This document shows, piece by piece, positions 1 to 5,328 of a stretch of DNA of 10,527 nucleotides. Under the pieces are notes generated by a model. It was not told where the DNA came from and made no database searches. It worked only from the letters and a program-made list of their open reading frames with translations. Origin of the DNA: Pseudomonadota bacterium. Its GTDB lineage: Bacteria; Pseudomonadota; Gammaproteobacteria; Burkholderiales; Burkholderiaceae_C. The stretch's first letter is position 1; each line of letters opens with the position of its first letter. Made by a program: the position numbers and the translations under genes. Location: contig JAEZWW010000072.1 of the NCBI GenBank assembly GCA_023442945.1, positions 1 through 10,527 of the forward strand, in the 5' to 3' direction.

Positions 1-912
1 GCCCACAGCCGCGCTGCCCAGCCAGAAGCGCAGGAAGCCCTGCGCGATCTGCCCGAACGGTTGCGACTGCAGCGTGGCCTGCCCGTTCAGGGTGACCATG
101 GTTTCTTCGCTCAGGCTGCCTTCCAGCTGCTGCAGCGCGCGCCAGGCTTCCGGCAGGCGCTCCGGCAGGTCGCGCCGGTACAGCAACACCGCGTCGTAGC
201 GGGGGAAGTAACCCTTGTCGTCCGCCAACACCACCAGGCCCAGCTTGCTGATCTGCGCGTCGGTGGTGTAGATGTCCATCACGTCGATCTGGCGTTGCGC
301 CAGCGCCTCGTACGCCAGGCCGTGGTCCAGCCCGCGCGGCGTCTGGCGGTAGCCATAGCGCTCGGCCAGCCCGCGCCAGCCGTCGGCGCGGCCCATGAAT
401 TCGTTGGACAGGCCCAGCTTCAAATCCGGGTGCTTGGCCAGGTCGCTCAAGTTGGTGATGCCCAGCGCGCTGGCCTGCTCGGCCCGCATCGCCAACGCGT
501 AGCCGTTGTTGAAGCCCAGCGGCAGGCCCACACCCAGCCCCAGCGGCGCCAGTGCGCGGTCCAGCGCGCCAATCGCCGTCTTGCTCGGGTCCTTGACGAT
601 CTCCTGCGTGATCGTGCCCGTGTATTCCGCGTACACGTCAATCTGGCCCGAGCGCAGCGCCTCGTACACGATGGCCGTGTTGCCCAGCCCCTGGCGCACC
701 TGCGTTTGAACGCCCGCGTGCTGCGCCGTCTGCGACAGGATCTCGGCCAGGATGTACGACTCGGTAAAGCGCTTGGAGCCGATGCGCAACTCACCGCCGC
801 CACTGCCCGCCGCCGCGCCCTGCCCCCACGCCACGCCGGCCACCCACAAAAGGCCGATCAGCAGCCCACAACGCGCCACGGCGCAGGCCAGCCAGGAAGT
901 GCTTGCTTTCAT
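1..912 (-). CDS. Osmoprotectant (glycine betaine/choline/carnitine-type) ABC transporter substrate-binding protein, partial
   Basis: The 304 codons visible run off the left edge in frame, so the C-terminus is missing. The start is ATG at 912-910. Residues 1-30 form a signal peptide with a hydrophobic core (CGLLIGLLWVAGVAWG), which places the protein in the periplasm. The mature part fits the OpuAC/QAT binding-protein family. GSKRFTESYILAEIL (45-59) opens the first lobe, VYAEYTGT (93-100) matches the aromatic ligand-pocket stretch, FNNGYALAM (134-142) is the hinge region, and DIYTTDAQI (213-221) is the second-lobe signature. Family members capture compatible solutes for an ABC importer during osmotic stress; the ATPase and permease would lie outside the window. 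The Shine-Dalgarno is poor. The visible residues already reach the usual end of such a protein, so little may be missing, or a fused permease domain may follow. The family call is firm; the exact ligand is not known. Confidence 0.9.
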   Translation of the reverse strand, partial: MKASTSWLACAVARCGLLIGLLWVAGVAWGQGAAAGSGGGELRIGSKRFTESYILAEILSQTAQHAGVQTQVRQGLGNTAIVYEALRSGQIDVYAEYTGTITQEIVKDPSKTAIGALDRALAPLGLGVGLPLGFNNGYALAMRAEQASALGITNLSDLAKHPDLKLGLSNEFMGRADGWRGLAERYGYRQTPRGLDHGLAYEALAQRQIDVMDIYTTDAQISKLGLVVLADDKGYFPRYDAVLLYRRDLPERLPEAWRALQQLEGSLSEETMVTLNGQATLQSQPFGQIAQGFLRFWLGSAAVG

Positions 913-1141
913 GCGGGGGACTATACGGGGCTGGGACAGGCGAAACGAGGCGGGTGTGGGTGGGGAGCAACGGGCTGAATGTGCTCCCTGGGATTCACGA
1001 AGCGACTTACTGGCCCTTCTCACGCGCTACTTCGTCGCGGCTCGGGCTCACTCGGACATCTCTGACTGATGCATCGCGTGCAATTCACAGATGTCGGAGC
1101 TCTCTACGTGACCCGCAGCTTCAAGCGCGGCGGACAGTCGC
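913..1141. other. Intergenic gap between binding-protein gene and island nuclease
   Basis: No convincing gene is seen here. The G/C-rich flank of the transporter gene gives way to AT-richer DNA around 1070, which I take as the left edge of the island carrying the nuclease gene. A short inverted pair, GACATCT near 1054 and AGATGTC near 1090, has a long loop and no T-tract, so I do not call it a terminator. Confidence 0.5.
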
Positions 1142-1900
1142 CTATCGTCGAACAAATACTTCTACAAGGAGCTCGCCGTCTCCTTTACGCAAATCTCTTT
1201 CCAACCCGCGAGGGTTTGCAACTCGACCGTCTGGGTCGTAGACAAAACAAATTAGCGCATCACAGTCCGGGTGAGCCCTGTATCGATGGATATCTTCGAT
1301 TAGTTCGCTTCCAACGGTCTTTGCGTCAAGGCCTTTTCTAGTCTTCTTAATCTCAACAACAATTCGCTCCTGCTTCAATAGAAAGTCGAGACGGGTAGAC
1401 TTCCCCGCGCTACTCGGCACCGACTCTTCCGGACGAATATCCTCAAAGTGGAGATGCAAAAGGCTGTGAAACAGATTCTGAACATCATATTCATCTTGAA
1501 CATCCAAAGTGTCTCTTCCGCCATATCGTTCACGCAATTGACTCGCAACCAAATGGAATCGATCACAGAGATTCTCAATTACGGCAATCGGATTGCCTAC
1601 CCCAGTTGAACCGATAGGCACGACACAATCGATGTCATCCCGAACACCTTCTAGGACGCCAAGACCGGTCTGAACTGCACCTACAAAGGGCCTCTTTACT
1701 TTTTCATAGAATTCCAAATAATATGGATTGGTTGACGAAAATCTAGATTGAAGAAAAGCGAGCGTTTGCGTCTTCCAGCTAGCGAATGCGGAGTTGTCTA
1801 ACGTTGGAAATCCGATGACATTCGGCGGATTGGGTTTGTGGGTAGCCAATACAGAGCGCCCCTTGTCAATCAATTTTTCTAACGCCTCAGAATGAGTCAA
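1142..1900 (-). CDS. Stand-alone PD-(D/E)XK nuclease-domain protein (DpnII/MboI-type restriction endonuclease fold)
   Basis: This 252-residue protein probably cleaves nucleic acid. Its C-terminal half (about 130-250) has the pattern of the REase_DpnII-MboI family. EYDVQNLFHSLL (137-148) is the helix with the conserved Q. TRLDFLL (169-175) supplies the acidic residue D172, and VVEIKK (181-186) supplies E183 and K185, giving D-X10-E-X-K. LICFVYDPDGRV (216-227) is the following strand and turn. The N-terminal half (1-125) is a conserved-looking helical region I cannot name. The start is TTG at 1900, supported by GAGGAAG at 1914-1908 with a 7-base spacer; the nearby upstream ATG is out of frame. 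Base composition is much more A/T-rich than the neighbours, which suggests horizontal transfer. No methyltransferase or specificity partner is visible, so this is not a classical restriction-modification pair. A defence role is inference; the fold assignment is good. Confidence 0.8.
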   Translation of the reverse strand: MTHSEALEKLIDKGRSVLATHKPNPPNVIGFPTLDNSAFASWKTQTLAFLQSRFSSTNPYYLEFYEKVKRPFVGAVQTGLGVLEGVRDDIDCVVPIGSTGVGNPIAVIENLCDRFHLVASQLRERYGGRDTLDVQDEYDVQNLFHSLLHLHFEDIRPEESVPSSAGKSTRLDFLLKQERIVVEIKKTRKGLDAKTVGSELIEDIHRYRAHPDCDALICFVYDPDGRVANPRGLERDLRKGDGELLVEVFVRR

Positions 1901-2244
1901 AGCACATCTTCCTCACGAAAATTAAATATATGGATATTTTACTTGAACGCGACCAATGCGCATATTAATTTAAAATAAAACATCGATCACGGCTGCAACA
2001 CGAATGGATGATAGCCACTCAGGTGACACTGAAATTCTCGGATCTTTATGAGCGTTGATCCAAGGAAGTGATGATCGGATGTCGCCGTTGGGCTGATTGA
2101 CCTTCTTCCACCGGCACTCGGCGCTCAAACGCCTGGATCGCGCAGTTTGGCTCTGATTGCGCACTGCATTGATAGTCAGCCCCAATTCAACCTTTAACGC
2201 CAACCCGCTACAGTCGCGGGTCCCTCGTTCAGCGTCACTTATCC
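1901..2244. other. AT-rich upstream region of the island nuclease and leader of the glycosylase gene
   Basis: The part nearest the nuclease (about 1918-1985) is very A/T-rich and is the likely minus-strand promoter. A possible match on that strand is TTCAAG, 17 bases, then TAATTT, just before the GAGGAAG ribosome site; the -35 match is weak. From about 1990 to 2203 composition is intermediate. A 77-codon minus-strand frame with a TTG start is open here, but I cannot tie it to a family and it lacks a ribosome site, so it is more likely remnant DNA than a gene. Bases 2204-2244 lead into the glycosylase gene. No direct repeats resembling attachment sites were found at the island edges. Confidence 0.4.
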
Positions 2245-2988
2245 ATGCCCATTCCCCTCTCCCCCACCGCCACCCAAATGATCGCCGCCGCGCAAACGCT
2301 GTCCACCCAGGTGGACGCGTTGCGCTTTGCCCCGCCGGTGACGCAGGTCTACAACCCGCTGGACTACGCGGGTGAAGTGCACCGGCGTTACCTGGCGCGC
2401 TACGCCAATGGCAAGAAACGCGTGGTGTTTCTGGGCATGAACCCGGGGCCGTTCGGCATGGCGCAGACGGGGGTGCCGTTTGGTGAAGTGGCCAGCGTGC
2501 GCGACTGGCTGGGGCTGGAAGGGCCGGTGGGGCAGCCGCGCGACACCAACCCCAAGCGCCCGGTGGAAGGCTTTGCCTGCACGCGCGCCGAGGTCAGCGG
2601 GCAGCGGCTGTGGGGGCTGTTCCGTGCGCGCTTTGGCACGGCGGATGCGTTCTTTAGCGAGCACTTTGTCGCCAATTACTGTCCGTTGGTGTTTTTTGAA
2701 GGCGGGCGCAACCTGACGCCCGACAAACTGCCCGCGGCCGAGCAAAAGCCGCTGCTGGCCGCGTGCGACGAGCACTTGCGCCGGCTGGTGCAGATCCTGC
2801 AGCCCGAATGGGTGATCGGCGTGGGCGCCTGGGCCGAAAAGCGCGCCCACACCGCGCTGGGCGACCAGCCCGGCCTGCGCTTCGGCCGCATCCTGCACCC
2901 CAGCCCGGCCAGCCCGCTGGCCAACCGCGGCTGGGCGCCGGCGGCGACCCAGCAGCTGGTGGATTTGGGGATTTGGCCGGCGGGCTGA
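2245..2988 (+). CDS. SMUG1-type (family 3) uracil-DNA glycosylase
   Basis: The 247-residue protein is a single-strand-selective monofunctional uracil-DNA glycosylase. It should remove uracil, and in the family also 5-hydroxymethyluracil, from DNA as the first step of base-excision repair. Motif 1 is GMNPGPFGMAQTGVPFGE (64-81). N66 is the equivalent of the human catalytic-site N85, and F79 the equivalent of the base-stacking F98. VANYCPLVFF (142-151) holds N144, which reads the uracil edge. HPSPASPLANRGW (218-230) is the C-terminal motif with catalytic H218 and the minor-groove wedge. KRPVEGF and EVSGQRLWG also match the vertebrate protein closely. Length equals the family norm, so the gene looks intact and functional. 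The ATG at 2245 has no strong Shine-Dalgarno. The gene is alone on its strand, with the opposing broken nucleotidyltransferase downstream. Confidence 0.95.
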   Translation: MPIPLSPTATQMIAAAQTLSTQVDALRFAPPVTQVYNPLDYAGEVHRRYLARYANGKKRVVFLGMNPGPFGMAQTGVPFGEVASVRDWLGLEGPVGQPRDTNPKRPVEGFACTRAEVSGQRLWGLFRARFGTADAFFSEHFVANYCPLVFFEGGRNLTPDKLPAAEQKPLLAACDEHLRRLVQILQPEWVIGVGAWAEKRAHTALGDQPGLRFGRILHPSPASPLANRGWAPAATQQLVDLGIWPAG

Positions 2989-2990
2989 AA

Positions 2991-3010
2991 CGGCGGCTGC
3001 GCTGCCGCCG
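2991..3010 (+). terminator. G/C-rich hairpin just after the glycosylase stop
   Basis: CGGCGGC and GCCGCCG form a perfect 7-base-pair stem around the 6-base loop TGCGCT, two bases after the stop codon. No T-tract follows directly; the first T-run (3052-3056) is about 40 bases further on, inside repeat copy A. It may aid transcript termination or protect the 3' end, but it is not a textbook intrinsic terminator. Confidence 0.35.
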
Positions 3011-3041
3011 ACGCAATGGCCGCGGCCACTCACAGGATATT

Positions 3042-3099
3042 GATTGCTGCGTTTTTGCTAGCTGGCCGCGCAAGTCCCACTAAGGCCAGACGGCGATTT
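3042..3099 (+). repeat. Dispersed intergenic repeat, copy A
   Basis: This is one of four related elements in the window (also at 4040, 4280 and 7670), all in the same orientation. The shared order is a T-run, TAGCTG (here 3059-3064), a GCGCA-like stretch, TAAGG/TAGGG, and a closing G/C block followed by ATTT. Copy A is the most divergent, but it contains CTGGCC (3062-3067) paired with GGCCAG (3084-3089), a stem that could form in RNA. It sits between the convergent glycosylase and nucleotidyltransferase genes. I recall similar elements between genes in Comamonadaceae genomes; no function is known to me. Confidence 0.65.
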
Positions 3100-3166
3100 C
3101 GCTTGGATTCCCTCTGACCCCCCTGTCGGATCGCGCGGATACTTCGCGCGCCTGCGCACCCAACGG

Positions 3167-3874
3167 CTAGGCCAGCGCGCGCAGGTGCGGCCAGCGTTCG
3201 CGGTACGAGCGCGCCTTGCGGTCGAACAGGTCGCGGTGCGGCACCAGCGGGTTCGTGCGCAGCTCGCCCTCGTAGATCGGCGCCAGGCCGTTGGGCGCGT
3301 ACAGGGTGAGGCCGCTGGCGGCGTCCAAGACCGGGCCCGCGGGCGCATCCGGCGTGAACCCCGCGGGCGTGTCCAGCGCGCCAGCCGTGCCCGCATCCCG
3401 CGCGCCGGGGCGAATGCCGACACAGGTGCCGGTGATCAGAAAGCGGTCGATCCCGTCGGTCGAGCGCTGCAGCGGGTGGGTACGGGTGGCCGAAGTCCGC
3501 GGGGTACCACAGGTGCACGGGCGCCTGGTTCACGGCTTCGACCCGCACGCCCAGGTCGCGAAACAGCTGCGCCACGCGGGCCTGCACCGCCTGTTCGCCC
3601 GCAGCCGACAGGTCCGTTGGGTCGCAATAGAACAGGTCGTAGTCCTTGATGGCCGCGTGCGGGGGCGCCCCGCGCGCAGGTTCCACACGGTCTGGAACAG
3701 GCAGCCCGCGACCAGCCACGCGTCCGGCAGGGCCAGCGCGTCCCAGCGAGCGAGGATGGCCGCGTTGTGCGTGTTGCGCAGGACGTCGGCGAGGAAGCGT
3801 TGGGGAGTGGCGGTGGCTATCGGCACGGAGGCGAAGGCGTCGGTGAGGAATAAATCGCAAGAAATCGGGGTCAC
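3167..3874 (-). pseudogene. Nucleotidyltransferase family protein (DUF925/NTP_transf_6-like), broken by two frameshifts
   Basis: Three consecutive segments of one family protein lie in two reading frames. Segment 1 (from about 3826, or GTG at 3874, to about 3665) reads NAAILARWDALALPDAWLVAGC then LFQTVWNLRAGRP. Segment 2, in a shifted frame, reads HAAIKDYDLFYCDPTDLS, RDLGVRVEAVNQAPVHLWY and ADFGHPYP. Segment 3, back in the first frame, reads STDGIDRFLITGTCVGI and LYAPNGLAPIYEGELRTNP and ends SYRERWPHLRALA with TAG at 3169-3167. The breaks map to a G-run at 3661-3665 (one base short) and to GGG at 3474-3476 (one base long). Both are homopolymer changes. Read literally, translation from the start stops near 3530. 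KDYDLFY carries the acidic metal-binding residues of the nucleotidyltransferase fold; the substrate is unknown. The protein sequence is preserved in all three segments, so either decay is very recent or these are assembly or sequencing errors. The GTG at 3874 lies within a repeat unit, so an internal GTG (3826-3824) may be the older start. Confidence 0.8.
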
Positions 3875-4007
3875 AAGAAATCGGGGTCAGACCCCGGTTG
3901 GTGCGAAAGGTCAGAAGAAATCGGGGTCAGACCTCGGTTGATGGTGCGGCATGTCGGATCGAACGCTGGCCACTGAGTTGAAGAAAATGGGGTCAGACCC
4001 GGGTTGA
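3858..4007. repeat. Cluster of GGGGTCAGACCCC REP-like palindromes
   Basis: Four copies of a unit built as GAAATCGGGGTCAGACCCCGGTTG occur at about 3858-3873 (truncated after GGGGTCA), 3875-3900, 3914-3940 (ACCTCGG variant) and 3979-4007 (AAAATGGGGTCAGACCCGGG variant). The core GGGGTC-A-GACCCC is a perfect 6-base-pair palindrome with a one-base loop, like the REP sequences that flank REP-associated tyrosine transposase (RAYT/IS200-like) genes in many proteobacteria. No transposase gene is present here, so this would be a non-autonomous cluster. The truncated copy overlaps the GTG and first codons of the nucleotidyltransferase frame, so it may have replaced that gene's native 5' end. Confidence 0.75.
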
Positions 4008-4039
4008 CGCGATGCGGCGGGTCCCACGTTGGTCACTGG

Positions 4040-4100
4040 TTGCACTGCGTTTTTCATAGCTGCTTGCGCAGGTGCTTGTAGGGCTGGCGGCGCATTCTTT
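4040..4100 (+). repeat. Dispersed intergenic repeat, copy B
   Basis: This copy is close to the consensus of the four: CTGCGTTTTTCATAGCTGC, then TTGCGCAGGTGCTTGTAGGGC, then TGGCGGCGCATT. TAGCTG is at 4057-4062. It starts 33 bases after the last GGGGTCAGACCC unit, so the two repeat families sit side by side here. Confidence 0.7.
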
Positions 4101-4279
4101 TAAAAAACCATTGCGGCCGGCACGCGTGCCGCCCTGCCCGCATTCGCCGCTTCAGTCGTCCTGCCTCCAACGATGCGCGCTCCGGGCGGATGAGAAAAAA
4201 GTGAAGTGAACCGCGCGGCGCGGCGCGTCAGTGCCCCGGCGCCCGATCGCATCGGAGGCAGCGGCGCCCACCGCCCGCT

Positions 4280-4339
4280 TTCACTCTATTTTCGATAGCT
4301 GCTTGCACAGATGGTTGTAGGGCCAGCGGCCTATTTTTC
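4280..4339 (+). repeat. Dispersed intergenic repeat, copy C
   Basis: The copy reads TATTTTCGATAGCTGCTTG, then CACAGATGGTTGTAGGGCC, then AGCGGCCTATTTTT, with TAGCTG at 4296-4301. It lies 239 bases from the equivalent point in copy B and ends about 20 bases before the 3' end of pdxY. It could therefore be transcribed as part of the pdxY 3' untranslated region in reverse orientation. Confidence 0.7.
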
Positions 4340-4360
4340 CCGAAGAGTGCGGCGCCGCCC

Positions 4361-5212
4361 TCAGCGCAGCTGCCGCACCGCAAAGCGCTGCTTCGGGTGG
4401 ACATACGCCTCTTGCGCCTGCACCAGTTGCAGCTCGCGCTCGCCCGATGCCAGGGTGCGCTCCAGCAGCTCGAACACGCTGGCGGCGGTGTCGGCCAGGG
4501 CGTCGGCGGCCGAGCCGCCGCTGAGGTAGTGCGCGGTGAACAGCGCCGCCGTCACGTCGCCCGAGCCGTTGGCCTTGAAGGGCAGGTGCGGCGTGGTGAT
4601 GATCCAGGCCCCGCGCGCGTCGGCGGCCAGCATTTCGATGGTGCCGTCGGGCCGGCCGGGGCATTCGACGCTGGTGACCAGCACGGTGCGCGGGCCCAGC
4701 GCCATGGTGGCGTCGACGGCGGCCAGGGTTTGGTCGATGGTCTGCACCTCGCGGTCGACCAGAAAGCCCAGCTCGAACTGGTTGGGCGTGACGATGTCGG
4801 CCGCCGGCACGACGCGGTCGCGCAGCAGCACCGGGATGTCCGGGTGCACAAAGCAGCCCGACTTGGCGTTGCCCATGACCGGGTCGCACGCGTACACAGC
4901 ACGCGGGTTCAGCGCCTTCACCCGCGCGACGGTGCGCAGGATGACGTCGGCAATGTCCGCCCCGCCCTGGTAGCCGCTCAGCACCGCGTCGACCTTGGCC
5001 AGCGCACCGCGCGCGTCCATCGCGTCGATGATGGCCGCAACCTCGGCCGCCGCAATGGCCGAGCCGCCCCACTGGCCGTAACCCGTGTGGTTGGAGAAGT
5101 TGACGGTGTGCACCGGCCAGACTTCGTGCCCCAGGCGCTGCAGGGGGAACACGGCCGCCGAATTGCCGACGTGGCCGTAGGAAACGTGGGATTGGATGGA
5201 AAGGATGTTCAC
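4361..5212 (-). CDS. pdxY: Pyridoxal kinase PdxY
   Basis: The 283-residue cytoplasmic enzyme phosphorylates pyridoxal with ATP to pyridoxal 5'-phosphate in the vitamin B6 salvage pathway. It belongs to the ribokinase/PfkB-like superfamily. It opens MNILSIQSHVSYGHVGNSAA, with the VGNSAAVFP substrate loop at 15-23. FSNHTGYGQW (39-48) binds the pyridoxal side, and GYQG is at 80-83. DPVMGN (110-115) and TPNQFELG (142-149) are nucleotide-side motifs, TSVE is at 180-183, and NGSGD (215-219) holds the anion hole and catalytic D219. Length is that of E. coli PdxY (about 287). The start is GTG at 5212, reading as formyl-Met; no in-frame ATG lies upstream, and the Shine-Dalgarno is weak. The gene stands alone in the window with repeat copy C just after its stop. 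Nothing looks damaged. Confidence 0.95.
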   Translation of the reverse strand: MNILSIQSHVSYGHVGNSAAVFPLQRLGHEVWPVHTVNFSNHTGYGQWGGSAIAAAEVAAIIDAMDARGALAKVDAVLSGYQGGADIADVILRTVARVKALNPRAVYACDPVMGNAKSGCFVHPDIPVLLRDRVVPAADIVTPNQFELGFLVDREVQTIDQTLAAVDATMALGPRTVLVTSVECPGRPDGTIEMLAADARGAWIITTPHLPFKANGSGDVTAALFTAHYLSGGSAADALADTAASVFELLERTLASGERELQLVQAQEAYVHPKQRFAVRQLR

Positions 5213-5292
5213 CCTGGCGATTGTGCGCCTGCGGTGGAGGGAGGGAATTGACCCAGGGCGTCAACCGTGCGTGGCGGCGCGTCGACGCTCAC

Positions 5293-5322
5293 CCCGGCGT
5301 CGCGCCCGCGCGCCACGCCGGG
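5293..5322 (-). terminator. Strong hairpin 3' of the propeller protein gene
   Basis: CCCGGCGT (5293-5300) and ACGCCGGG (5315-5322) form a perfect 8-base-pair stem around a 14-base G/C-rich loop. The hairpin begins 6 bases beyond the TAA stop of the minus-strand propeller gene. No T-run follows, so termination would have to be imperfect or factor-assisted. It separates this gene from pdxY downstream on the same strand. Confidence 0.45.
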
Positions 5323-5328
5323 CATAGC

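Larger units (their letters stand above)
3875..4360. other. Gene-free stretch between the nucleotidyltransferase 5' end and pdxY 3' end
   Basis: These 486 bases hold no supported gene. They contain three of the four palindrome copies, then dispersed-repeat copies B and C. Between B and C is CGGCACGCGTGCCG (4118-4131), a perfect 14-base palindrome. On the minus strand it is followed about a dozen bases later by a T-run (complement of 4102-4107). That is too far for a classical intrinsic terminator, and it sits about 230 bases past pdxY. The stretch looks like a landing zone for small repeats. Confidence 0.6.

Noticed and set aside
61..978. Long plus-strand open frame of 305 codons
   Set aside because: It is antisense to the binding-protein gene, has no family features, and its composition reflects the third-position G/C bias of the real gene.
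1970..2203. 77-codon minus-strand frame as a gene
   Set aside because: It has a TTG start without a ribosome site, no recognised family and intermediate composition, so it is kept only as an observation.
3030..3860. 276-codon minus-strand frame taken as one intact gene
   Set aside because: Only its middle part carries the nucleotidyltransferase sequence; its start and end are out-of-frame translation of the same broken gene.
3858..4007. CRISPR array interpretation of the regular GGGGTCAGACCCC repeats
   Set aside because: Spacers are of very unequal length (about 1 to 40 bases), the units are diverged, and no cas genes are present.
4118..4131. CGGCACGCGTGCCG palindrome as an intrinsic terminator for pdxY
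   Set aside because: It is a loopless palindrome about 230 bases beyond the stop, with the T-run displaced by about a dozen bases.
4281..5264. 327-codon minus-strand frame over pdxY
   Set aside because: It is the shifted frame of pdxY, low-complexity Arg/Gly/Ala, with no motif.
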